Part shown: one piece after another, positions 1-10,270 of the stretch
Layout of the letters: every line of letters begins with the position of its first letter
How positions within the stretch are numbered: the first letter of the stretch is position 1
NCBI GenBank assembly: GCA_051453625.1
Contig: JBOZIK010000001.1
Coordinates: forward strand, 151,085,996 to 151,149,995
DNA: 64,000 bases
Reading direction: 5' to 3'
From: Welwitschia mirabilis
Taxonomy: Eukaryota; Gnetophyta; Gnetopsida; Welwitschiales
Notes under the pieces: generated by a model
What the model was told of the DNA's origin: nothing
What the model saw: the letters and a program-made list of their open reading frames with translations, nothing else
The model's database searches: none
Position numbers and translations under genes: made by a program

Positions 1-1060
1 TAAAAATGTAGAATCAAGTCTAAGAAGTATTCATCAAAGAATTTATGAGTTAAAAAAAATAAAAAAAGAAAAAAGAAGTAACAGATTTTCAACAACAATT
101 AAATGAATATTATGCTTTCACATACAAATGCTTCTTCATTGCAATTCACTCTAATTCAGTAGATGCTTCCACACAATAAGAGCTAGTTAAATACTTTTAT
201 AATGGGCTAAATGACCAAATGAAATAACTTATAGAGTTCTTTTATAATGGAAACCTTATGAACCTCACATTAGAAAATGCCTAAAAAACATTAGAAGAAC
301 TTATGGAGGTGAGTCAAAGTTAGCTAATATTAAAAAATAACTTCATTGTAGGACAAATCATCAAAGATTTGAAAGAGGTAAAATAAGAAAAGGAGGTGGA
401 AGATGACCATGCAAATTTATTTAGAGGTTTCACAATAACCTTAGAGAAGGATACTAAAATGATTTTATATGTAAAATCAAAAATTAAGAAGAATGTTATG
501 TCAACATGTGACTTATGTAAGGGCAACTATTATATAACTAAGGATGTCTACTATTGCTAACATACAAGGAAAAAATACATGAAGAAGTTTGTGCTTCTAA
601 TAAAAAAATTTCAAACTTCAAAAATTAAAACCAGTAATAACCTAGGTTGAATATACAAACCTTTGATAATAAGTCCAAAACTTTTCAAAATAATTTTCAA
701 CCTTTTAAACATTAATTTTAAAATTCAAACTTCCAACTAAGTTCATCAAACTTTAGCATCCAAATTGATTTACTTACAAACTCTATAGGTAAACTTAAAA
801 AGTCAAAAGAAATAACAAAATCTAGCATTAAAAAGATAAACTCCAACATAGGAAAGATAAATGCCAACATTGAAAACTTAGTAAATGTCCTCTTAAAAAC
901 CATGTTAATAAGCTAAAGGCCATAAGAATCATTATTAGCACAACCGCTATCAAATTCCAATTAAGTAAGAAGAGATCATAAGGTTGTAACATGAAGTGAG
1001 CATGAAGTAAACCCTCCTCCTTATGAAGAATCAACATTCCAAAGTAACACTAGAGATGAT
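1..1060 (+). pseudogene. gag pseudogene of gypsy copy A1, 5' end cut by window edge
   Basis: Remnant of the capsid/nucleocapsid gene of an Athila-like Ty3/gypsy retrotransposon. Positions 1-330 match, at base level, the gag of copies C (37940-38230) and D (46200-46480), including the stretch before 'agtcaaa'. A zinc knuckle is still traceable from 507: Cys codons at 507-509 and 516-518 survive, but the His and last Cys have become Tyr and Val. No frame stays open for more than about 70 codons, and many stops fall where other copies have Gln or Trp. The N-terminal part lies outside the window. Known family role: binding and packaging genomic RNA; this copy cannot make a protein. Confidence 0.8.
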
Positions 1061-1389
1061 GAGAAAGAAGAGGACATGAAATTATTAAAAAATTACAACT
1101 TTTCTTCTCTTGGTAAAAGTAAAAAGCAAAATTCTTCATAGCAGTTAGAAAAGAACTAGCTACCCCTTGGCTTGATAGGATTAACACTAAATTAACTTTC
1201 AAAAAACATCTCAAAACATTAATAAAAAATATGAGTATAGAATTATCCTTTTGAAAACATTTATAAGAAAATCCAAGGTACTCAAAGCAATGGAAATACT
1301 TTAACAAGAAGAAAACAAAAATGAGTTATTCATAGTAAAATCTTTTTAGCTCATTCTGTCACAACTTAATGTTATAAAAATATTTAAAA

Positions 1390-2290
1390 TTTAAAGATCC
1401 AAGGGTAGAAATAGTGAGTGTTACATTAGAGTGAGATAAAGAGATTAAAAGAGCTTTAATTAACATTAGAGTGAGTGTTAACATTATACCACTATAGATT
1501 TGCAAGAGACTTGATTTAAATGTATAATAGAGCCTACTTAGATTTTATTGGAATTAGAAGAGATGTTGGTTAAGAAATCCTTAGGGGTCATTAAAGATTT
1601 AGTGATCCAAATTGAAGAGGCATTCTACTTAATATATTTGGTTACCATAGAATGTAAACTTAATAAAGGATACCTATTACTTCTAAGAGGAGCCTTTTGT
1701 TATTAATATAAGAACTGGGATGATGGAATGTCATATAAAAATCAAAAAGTTTTCAATTATAGTTTTTGATGTAGTTGAAAAAGGCCTAGGTGATGAATGA
1801 AATGTAAAGAACCAAATCAAACCAACTTTATTCATTCAACATCATTCCCTTAAATAAAGATGGTCAATGTTATAAAAAACTACACTTTGTGATAATCAAC
1901 TTCAGATTAAGAACTTAGAAAATTTTAATACGTTTAACTTTGGATATGATCTATTAGATTAGAATGAAGAATAAATAGAACTCTTAGACTATAAGGAAGT
2001 CCAACTCTTAATAGCAAATAAAAACTCGTACTTTGAGGGAGATCTTCCACTACAAGAAAATAAAAATCTCAATTTGAACTTGAAAAACCTTCTTAGTGAA
2101 TTGAAAAATATTTTTCTCTATAACAATCAAAACAAACCTTTCATAGTCAATAAAAATATTTTCCCAAAACAAGAGTCAACATTAATCTCCCTTTTGACTT
2201 TTAAAATTTGTGCATTTGCTTATTCTCATAGACATTTATCTGCTATTTCTCTTTCTATTATTCAACATAAATCTATCTTGAGAAAAATGT
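1390..2290 (+). pseudogene. protease and protease-RT linker pseudogene, copy A1
   Basis: Aspartic protease region of gypsy copy A1. Around 1450-1495 the frame reads ALINIRVSVNIIPL, matching ALIDIGASVNVMPL in copy D (47536-47577). The catalytic Asp is therefore Asn here and the following Gly is Arg, so the enzyme would be dead. The linker to reverse transcriptase ends in a 72-codon open stretch (2074-2292) that is colinear with the same linker in copies C and D. It contains a chance CACTACAAGAAAA string that is coding sequence, not a transposon end. Frameshifted and nonfunctional. Confidence 0.75.
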
Positions 2291-3070
2291 AAAGACTGTT
2301 AGGAATCCATAAAAAAATTAAATCTAACACTTAAACAAGTAGTTAGAGTTAAAGTCATTAAGTTAATCGATGTTGAAATAATTTATGCTATATTAAATAG
2401 TGAATGGATTAGTTCCTTAACTATATTACTGAAAAAGGATGAGAAATAAAGAGTTGCATATATTTTAGAAAAATAAATGAAGTTACCAAAAAAGATCATT
2501 GCCTTCTATCCTTTTTGACTAGATCCTTGATAGAATTCAAGGATATGCTTTTTATTACTTTTTAGATAGATATAACATTTATAACTAGGTTTGCATAACT
2601 AGCGAAGACTAGGCCAAAACAAAATTTACTTCATCTTTTGGAATGTTTTTTTATAGACAAATGCCTTTTGGATTATGTAACATTCATAGAACTTTTCAAC
2701 ATGCTATGGTGGATATCTTTTTAAACATGTTAGATGATTTAAGAGAAATATTAATGGATGTCTTTTTTATCTTTGGAAAAACCTTTGATCAAACCTTAGA
2801 AAGATTAGAAAAAGTCCTTAATAGATGCGTAGAATATGGACTTCACTTAAGTTATGAAAAGAGTTTATTCTTAGTTGAAAGTAAAATTGTTCTAGGCCAC
2901 CACATTTCTAAAAGAGGAATTATGATGAACCCTGAGAAAGTTTGTATCATTTAATACTCAACTCCTCCAACTAATGTTAAGCAACTCCAATCTTTTCTTG
3001 GACATTGTAGTTTTTATTGTCATTTCATAGAAGATTATGATAAAATTTATAAACCCCTATACTCATTACT
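2291..3070 (+). pseudogene. reverse transcriptase pseudogene, copy A1
   Basis: Ty3/gypsy reverse transcriptase. The open stretch 2643-2954 (103 codons) contains the conserved MPFGLCN block and ends in the thumb region (GHHISKRGI). In family members the catalytic box reads F-M/V-D-D-F; here it reads LMDVFF, so the second catalytic Asp is Val. Upstream, the first catalytic Asp block (FLDGYSGY in copy D) reads FLDRYN here, with its Asp kept. Colinear with RT of copies B (23331), C (40322) and D (48391). Stops and frameshifts at both ends make it a pseudogene. Confidence 0.85.
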
Positions 3071-3149
3071 AGAAAAAGAAAACAAATTCAATCAGAATAC
3101 ATCTTTCCAGCTTATTTTTGATAAACTAAAATATAAACTCTCTTATGCC

Positions 3150-3560
3150 CCTATCATAATAGAACCTAATTGGGAGAAATATTTTGAGTTAATATACGAC
3201 AGTAGTAATTTTCTTGTAGGTGTAGTGCTTAGACAACAATATGAAAATGAGTTTAAAGTCATATCTTATCATAGTAAAACATTGTCCAAAGATAAATCAA
3301 ACTATTAAATTATTAAGAGAGAAATATTGGTCATAATCTTTTTTCTAGACAATCTTAGACATTATCTTTTAGGCTTCCACATAAATGTCGACACAGACCA
3401 TGTGGTAATTAAATACCTAATGACTAAGAATGATTCTAGTACTAGGTTTATTAGATGGATCCTTTTGATACAATAATTAAACCTCACTATCATAGTTAAA
3501 GCATGAAGACATAAGAACGTGGCAGATCACTTATCATTCCTTACTTCTTCTTCTTATGAT
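3150..3560 (+). pseudogene. RNase H pseudogene, copy A1
   Basis: RNase H domain directly following RT. Three acidic catalytic positions can be read: Asp in YDSSN, Glu in KREILV, Asp in DTDHV. The motif RFIRWILL and a degenerate ADHLS box follow, as in Athila-like pol. One in-frame stop falls between the first two catalytic blocks and others follow. The frame is otherwise continuous, so this domain is better preserved than the rest of copy A1. Confidence 0.85.
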
Positions 3561-3820
3561 CTTCCTATTAGTCATTCTTTTCTAGATGAATAATTATTTG
3601 CTATATCTTCTGCTCATCCCCCTACATAGTAGGCAGATATCATCAACTACTTGTTACTTTTAGAACATCATAAAATTAGAGTCATAATCAAAGAAAACCT
3701 TTTCTCTATAGGATAGGTGACTATGAGTGAATAGCACCCCATCTTTATTATAGGTGTAAGGATTAAATCATGAGAAAATGTGTACTAGAATGGGAGAAAC
3801 TTGATATCCTTTATTGCGAT
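3561..3820 (+). pseudogene. RNase H-integrase linker and integrase start, copy A1 (truncated)
   Basis: Matches A2 at 4720-4975 (for example 'ccatctttat' then 'gggagaaa'). It covers the spacer with the SHSFLDE motif and the approach to the integrase zinc-binding domain. Similarity to the other four copies stops abruptly near 3820, just before the HHCC finger. The 76 bases 3821-3896 that follow match nothing else here, contain several CpG sites, and run into an N gap. So A1 is truncated by rearrangement or by a contig misjoin. Confidence 0.7.
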
Positions 3821-3896
3821 GTGTATTTATGCAATAGTTCACGTTCAAATTCAATCCTATTAATTATAATTAAGATGCAAAATACAACACGCTAGT

Positions 3897-3996
3897 NNNN
3901 NNNNNNNNNNNNNNNNNNNNNNNNNNNNNNNNNNNNNNNNNNNNNNNNNNNNNNNNNNNNNNNNNNNNNNNNNNNNNNNNNNNNNNNNNNNNNNNN
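3897..3996. other. assembly gap, 100 N
   Basis: Exactly 100 N, the usual placeholder for a gap of unknown size. Sequence resumes at a point homologous to 2841, that is about 1 kb earlier within the same element, so the two sides are two overlapping copies rather than one continuous element. Confidence 0.95.
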
Positions 3997-4720
3997 CTTC
4001 ACTTAAGTTATGAAAAGAGTTTATTCTTAGTTGAAAGTAAAATTGTTCTAGACCACCACATTTCTAAACAAGAAATTAAGATTAACCCTAAAAAGTTGGT
4101 ATCATTAAATACTTAACTCCTCTAATTAATATTAGCAACTTCAATTTCATCTTGGATATTGAGATTTTTATCATTGTTTTGTATAGGATTAAATTAAAAA
4201 CTATGACCTCCTATACTTATTACTAGAAAAATAAGCCAAATTTGATTATAATACATCTTTCTAACATGCTTTTAATAAATCCAAACATAAACTCTCTTAT
4301 TCTACTATCATAACAGGATGTAATTGTAAAAAAGATTTTGAGTTAATGTGTGATGCTAGTAATTTTGCTATAGGTGGGATGCTTAAGTAGAAATATGAAA
4401 ATTATTTTAAAGTCATATCTTATCATGGTAAAACATTATTCAAATCTCAAACAAATGATTCAACCACTAAGAGATAAATGTTAGCTAGAATCATTTGCCT
4501 TAATACTATTAGACATTATCTTTTAGGCTTTCAAATTAATGTTTACACAGACCATGCAATTATTAAAAACCTAATTACTAAGAAATATTTTAGAACTAGG
4601 TTTATTAGATGGATCCTCTTACTACAATAATTCAATCTCACCATCATAAACAAGGTAGGAAAATACAATAATGTAGTAGACCATTTGTCATGCCTTACTT
4701 CTTCTTTTGATGATCTTCCT
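3997..4720 (+). pseudogene. RT C-terminus and RNase H pseudogene, copy A2
   Basis: Begins at the gap edge in the RT thumb (homologous to 2841 in A1). RNase H follows at about 4330-4690: Asp in LMCDASN, a recognisable but altered Glu block, and Asp in YTDHA are visible, then RFIRWILL and DHLSCL. The next segment, DLPITDSFLDEQL followed by WYEDIINYL, is characteristic of the Athila lineage as I know it. The first 55 bases are identical to A1, after which the copies diverge strongly. Interrupted by several stops. Confidence 0.8.
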
Positions 4721-6472
4721 ATTACTGATTCTTTTCTGGATGAACAACTATCTATGGTATCTTCTACTCATTATCCTCCATGGTATGAAGATATCATCAA
4801 CTATCTTATTACTTAAAAAACACCATAAAATTAGAGTCACAATTAAAGAAAATCTTTTCTCCAAAGGATATATGAGTACAAGTGAATAGTTCTCCATCTT
4901 TATCATAGATGTAAAAATCAAATAATGCAAAAATATATATTAAAATGGGAGAAATTTGACATCCTTTACCTTTGTCATGATGGTGTTTGTAATGGACATT
5001 TTAGTGATTAGAAAATAGTCATGAGAATTTTGTACTCTAGATTCTATTGGCCTAGTTTTTTTCAAGACTTTTTTGAGTATGCTAGAAGGTGCAATGCATG
5101 TTAATGTTTTGATAGCCTTATGTAATCACATGAAATACCCCTCGAACCTATTCTTAAGTGTGATATTTTTTATTTTTAGGGAATTTATTTCATAGGCCTA
5201 ATCAAACCAGCTTTTAAAAGTATAAATTACATCTTAGTGATTGTAGATTATGTAACTAAATGGGTTGAAGTAGTTTCTACTTCTTCAAATGATTTCCAAA
5301 ATGTTTTTAACTTTATTAGAACTCAAATTTTTCAATACTTTGATTTCCCTTGAATAATGATTAGTGATCAGGGAACTCACTTTATTAATCATCTTTTTAG
5401 AAAACTTCTTTTATCAATTGGTATAGAACATCANNNNNNNNNNNNNNNNNNNNNNNNNNNNNNNNNNNNNNNNNNNNNNNNNNNNNNNNNNNNNNNNNNN
5501 NNNNNNNNNNNNNNNNNNNNNNNNNNNNNNNNNNNNNNNNNNNNNNNNNNNNNNNNNNNNNNNNNNNNNNNNNNNNNNNNNNNNNNNNNNNNNNNNNNNN
5601 NNNNNNNNNNNNNNNNNNNNNNNNNNNNNNNNNNNNNNNNNNNNNNNNNNNNNNNNNNNNNNNNNNNNNNNNNNNNNNNNNNNNNNNNNNNNNNNNNNNN
5701 NNNNNNNNNNNNNNNNNNNNNNNNNNNNNNNNNNNNNNNNNNNNNNNNNNNNNNNNNNNNNNNNNNNNNNNNNNNNNNNNNNNNNNNNNNNNNNNNNNNN
5801 NNNNNNNNNNNNNNNNNNNNNNNNNNNNNNNNNNNNNNNNNNNNNNNNNNNNNNNNNNNNNNNNNNNNNNNNNNNNNNNNNNNNNNNNNNNNNNNNNNNN
5901 NNNNNNNNNNNNNNNNNNNNNNNNNNNNNNNNNNNNNNNNNNNNNNNNNNNNNNNNNNNNNNNNNNNNNNNNNNNNNNNNNNNNNNNNNNNNNNNNNNNN
6001 NNNNNNNNNNNNNNNNNNNNNNNNNNNNNNNNNNNNNNNNNNNNNNNNNNNNNNNNATCTTATGAATTTAGAAGAAAATATTAAAACTTATTTAGCTTAA
6101 TTGGATCATTTAGATGAAAAATGAACTTGAGCTATTCATTGTTAACTTATCCACAAAGCCCAAAGTAAGTTCAAACATGATAAAAAGTTAATTTATAAAA
6201 ACTTTGAACCTTGTCAACTAGTCTTGTTATATAACACTGAAGTGCATCTTTTACATAACAAGTTAATCTCAAAATGATTAGGTTCTTATCTTATTGAGAA
6301 AGTACATTCAAATGGATCTGTTAAGATTTCCTATTTAACCACTAAAGAAATTCAGAAAGTTAATGGATAAAGGTTGAAAATATATAAGCAATCTTATGAT
6401 ATAAACATAATAGAAGTGCTAGCCTTAGAGGTTCCCATCAATGAGGAGGAATTTTTCCATATCATTGTCTGA
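4721..6472 (+). pseudogene. integrase pseudogene, copy A2 (contains N gap)
   Basis: Integrase of gypsy copy A2. The zinc-binding HHCC finger is readable near 4970-5105 (CHDGVCNGHFS, then a CNAC pair), followed by the catalytic core with YVTKWVEV at about 5250-5275 and MISDQGTHF at 5357-5383, where the second catalytic Asp is kept. The first catalytic Asp (expected in W-G-I-D-F) is Tyr. The part with the catalytic Glu is hidden by the gap 5434-6056. Reading resumes at NLEENI and runs through the C-terminal region to the family stop at 6470-6472. Any open frame drawn through the N run is meaningless. Confidence 0.85.
5434..6056. other. assembly gap, 623 N inside integrase
   Basis: 623 N, apparently a sized gap. 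The flanks align to about 50370 and 50629 in copy D, so only about 258 bp of integrase is expected here; the rest would be an insertion or a gap-size error. Confidence 0.95.
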
Positions 6473-8070
6473 ATTTTCTCTAAGCTTTTTCTTTTGGAGG
6501 CCATTATGATGTCACTTGATCATCTTTCAAACATAACTTATGTATTTATTTCCATGACTAGTCTTTAAATTGGGCATTTTAAATTAGTAAGATTAGATTA
6601 AATAAATCTTAAGATATTCACACATTTATGAACTTTAGTTTGAAGTAAGATGCTTTATTCTTGATGTTTTTCTCATTGATGAAAAGGTTTTAGATTGTTT
6701 AAGGGTGTTCTTTTCTGTCTTCTATCTTATTACTTACTTTGTCTTTTAGAGTCTTTGGTCATATGGAATGTTTTTTTTAATTTGTAGGGGGAAAAAAGAA
6801 GTAAAATAAGATCATGATGTTTTATATTTAAGATATCTCAAAGACATAGTCACCATTATTTCCTCTCGTAAGTACACCAGAGTAAAGTTTTCCTAAAGGA
6901 GCCTTTAATAGTATAATATTATAGATGTGGAAACTTCACTAGGTGGTTAGTTAGCCATGCTTCATGGATCCTTACTTCTATGATTGTGGTTGCACTTCCC
7001 TTATCATGGATAGTTAGATAATAAAATAATAAAAATTTGAGGTTATTGGATTAGTGATATTCGTTGTTTGATCAAAGAAATTATTTTTTTCTTAACTCTT
7101 AGTATTTCCACATCATCATTTCATTTCTAAGTATTTAGATGTTTGTTTTGAGATGTAAGTAGGTGATTTCATTTAAAGCAACTCTTTAATCTTATTAGTT
7201 ATTATTTAAAGAGTTTAATTTTTAGCATCATCATAACTATTGCCTTATTAAATGAAATTTTTTATACATCAAGTCATGCATTTTTAAAAATAAGTCATGT
7301 TATGATTTCTTCCATGAGAGTCTGCTAGGTTAAAATTTAGGATAGATAGAATATCTTCTTTATGTTGCCTTATGTCCATTCTTTTTGTTTTCTTTTATTG
7401 TCTATTTAGTTGTTTTAAGGTCATTTTAGTATTTTATTATTATTTAAGAAGCTTAATTTTAATGGTTTTCTTGCCTAGTTTTCAATGAAGAATTTATCTC
7501 ATGCTTAGATGAGTTTCATTAATAATCTTGTGATGTTTATTTTTAGTTATTTATATTTCTAAACACTTGTCTACTCTTTGTAATGGTACATTTGTTGAGA
7601 ATTCATGGATTTACTTCATCTTAATTAATACATTTTCATTATCTACCCTTTCTATGCTTGTCAGAATATTTCATACATCTCTATTTTTCAAATTTAACAT
7701 TTCTACACTCAAGTTTTCACTTAACTCAGAAGTTGTCTAAATTCAAAAACACTCATCATCTGTCTTCTCATTTCCATCTACTTTCTTTGCTTTACTAACC
7801 AATATGGAATATATTATTTTACTCAAGAGAAAATAGCACTCATTTTCATGGATTATTTTCATAAATTTTCAAGTTATTTTAGAGCTTTCATAAGACATAA
7901 TTTTTTGAAATTTTCACTTCATACACATGATATGTTACACATTATTTTGCTATGTGATATGTTTGAGATTATTTATGATCCCATGTTATAATTTCTAAAT
8001 TGATTTTTTAAGATAATTTGGCTTGTAATTATAGTTATCTTTCTGGTTTTTATCAAGGACTGATAAAGGC
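6473..8070 (+). other. long noncoding 3' region of copy A2
   Basis: About 1.6 kb between the pol stop and the polypurine tract, without any usable ORF. It is colinear with 25991-28182 (B), 42378-43682 (C) and 51048-52980 (D). A purine-rich run near 6787-6806 is followed by a conserved block at about 6840-7010 ending around 'ggttgcacttccc', which is recognisable in B and D. Many Athila-group elements carry an env-like ORF in this position; none can be read here. Confidence 0.65.
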
Positions 8071-8084
8071 TAAGTGGAAGGCTA
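8071..8084 (+). other. polypurine tract, copy A2
   Basis: TAAGTGGAAGGCTA directly before the LTR start; the same sequence with small changes precedes the LTRs at 28202, 43702 and 52999. It would prime plus-strand DNA synthesis. Confidence 0.7.
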
Positions 8085-9242
8085 TGATGCACTACCAAAC
8101 TATATTTATTTAATGGAATTTAATGAGCTATTTTGTAAGACATTTATACAAGTTTAGGTGCAATTCCAAGGATTAAGGAGAATTGATAAATGATTATAGA
8201 AATGTGAAATTCTTAGGATATTCAAATATATTTTAGGCACATTCTGATGTACATGGCTTTGAAAGAAGATCCCTAATGTAAAACAAAGACTTCTCTTTTG
8301 TTAAAAAGATAAATAGGACTATCATTCCCTCTCTCATTCCTATAATAAGTAGGAGATTAGAACTATATATGCCACATTAGAATATTGATGCAGACTGAAG
8401 CCAGTATTATTAAGTCATCTTTTCTAAATATTTTTCATCCTTATGGTTGTTTCGATGACATGCAAAATGATGAATGAAATATTTAAACCATCATCACCAT
8501 GGTCATCTCCATGATAAATGAGATGACACTTGTAATAGTCAGTCGACCTTTAACCATTTCACCCATTTCTTTATTAGAATTAAGTGTGTTTTGTAGCATA
8601 TTTTGTGTGATGCTTCCACCTTTAAGACCCTTCTTTAACTCTGTTATTTATCTTTGAAGCACTAAATATTCTTGTGATTAGAGATCGAAGGGTGGTAGAT
8701 CCATATTATGAGTTGTAGAAAGATCCTCCCTTGGTAAAGGGCTATGCATCCTTCATTGAGGCTTGACTATTTTGTAACCTAGATGTTAGATTAACTTTAA
8801 TATCAAACTCTATTTCATTTGTGCATTTAATTCTATTACATTTTCTTATGATTTATGTTATTATTGATTTAGTGACAATCTCTCTAATGATATAAGAGTA
8901 ACTTTTATTAAGGCTAAAGAACATAGTTTAGGAATCATTTTGCATTATATTTATTTAACTCACCTAAGAACTTAAGTTAGTCTTAGTTAGTGACAACTAC
9001 CTTGGCTAATTTAGATTATACATGACTGATCTTCTTAACAAGTTGATTCCATACTTGAATAGGTGTTCATCTAGGTTTAGTTGCACTTTCATTGCATTAC
9101 ATCTTTATCTCTGGCATTATTCTTAAGTCTTAGTTATCATATTCTCTTTGTAAATCAATTCTCCTTCTCCTCTCACATACCTTCAATGGGTTATGACATT
9201 TGGATAACTTCCATTTATACTAGAGTGTGTGTTTTATTTTAA
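8085..9242 (+). mobile_element. 3' LTR of copy A2, 3' end truncated
   Basis: Starts TGATGCACTACCAA (consensus start TGTTGC) right after the PPT and follows the LTRs at 43702 and 52999 through 'actagagtgtgt' at about 9217-9231. The last roughly 75 bp, including the expected GCAACA terminus, are missing: similarity ends at an (AT)n run. One copy of the palindromic module lies at 8491-8530. The TATA box seen in other copies has decayed. Confidence 0.8.
8491..8530. repeat. palindromic module, copy A2 LTR
   Basis: TCATC..GTCATC-n2-ATGAT..GAGATGACA, the nested inverted repeat described in the findings. Only one clear copy remains in this LTR. Confidence 0.6.
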
Positions 9243-9264
9243 ATATATATATATATATATATAT
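9243..9264. repeat. (AT)11 microsatellite
   Basis: Twenty-two bases of perfect AT repeat exactly where LTR similarity ends and a different gypsy fragment begins. Confidence 0.95.
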
Positions 9265-9289
9265 GATCATTAAGAGTTATTAATGAAAA

Positions 9290-10270
9290 AAGAATTACAA
9301 GAATATATACCACAATAAATACCAATGATGAAAAGAACAAAAATAAAGAAAACTAAGAAGCCCTTATCAACTTATGAATATCCTTTATCCTTTTCACAAT
9401 AATTAAGAAAGGATAACATATAGAAAAAAGTCTAGAGACCTTAAAATTTTTAAGAAAGTTATAATCAACATGCATATCTTAAGTAATTAAATAAGTGCAC
9501 TCCTATGCAAAATTCCTTAAAGACATGTGCCCTATTAAGAGGTGAATGCATGTTAATAAAAATGCATTTCTAGCTTAATAAAATAATGCTATTATATAAA
9601 ATTAGATCTTACCTAAGTATAAAAATCTTCATTATGTAATGATAGCCATATTAATTGGTAATAAACATCTTAGAAAACTCTTTTTAGCTCTTAGAGTAAT
9701 CATTAATTCTTTAGTTCCTATGTTTACAAGGAACTTGTAGGGCAAGTAACTTTAAATGAATCAAAACATACTTGTAATTAGCTGATAATTCTTTAAATTT
9801 ACTACTTGAAATAGTGGAAGACATAATACTTCAAGTAGATAATTACTATTTTCTAGTAGACTTTATAGTTCTAAAAATGGATTCAATGAAATATCATTTA
9901 GTTCTTATCACTTTAGGAAGTACTTTCTTGAGTAATGGTGATTTTTTCTCTAATAGATAATATAACTATGAAGTTAAACATTTTTAATATTATCAAGTTA
10001 TTAAAAGATGTTAACGTAGTTGATTTTATTGATGAAATTAATGATTAAAAATCTTCTTCTTATGAACATCATATTTCTTTTCTTTATTTATCTTTAGAGT
10101 TTAAATCAAATTGTAGTTATGCAGATGATGTTTCTTTTTCTTTGAAATTAGTTTTTTAATGTCTAAGACATATTTCTCTTAAAAACTTTACTCATTCTAG
10201 CATACCTTCTTTTAAGAAAGATGTTTTACATCGGCTATTAGAAAATTGAAAAAAAGTCAAAAATTAGGAT
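9290..10270 (+). pseudogene. gag C-terminus and protease of a second, different gypsy family
   Basis: Translated in three frames the region reads as the gag end, protease and start of the pol linker of a plant gypsy element unlike copies A-E. SYAKFLKDMCPIKR is readable near 9510, the expected D-x-G-A-S-V-N-L active-site block is decayed near 9670-9720, PVDFIVL-like and LGSTFLS blocks lie at about 9850-9930, and then NIFNIIKLLKDVNVVDFIDEI at about 9980-10045. The order matches gag-protease polyproteins common in plant genomes. There are no LTRs and no RT in sight, so it is an orphan fragment. Lineage within gypsy is uncertain. Confidence 0.65.

Noticed and set aside
828-1307. Minus-strand open frames of 69 and 85 codons
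   Set aside because: Antisense shadows of the gag region of copy A1.
2050-2062. CACTACAAGAAAA, the usual end of a CACTA transposon
   Set aside because: It lies in the pol linker of gypsy copy A1 and translates as the PLQEN segment expected there; no partner end or target duplication is seen.
5357-6100. 247-codon open frame
   Set aside because: Almost entirely N; only the first 25 codons (integrase) and the last few are real sequence.
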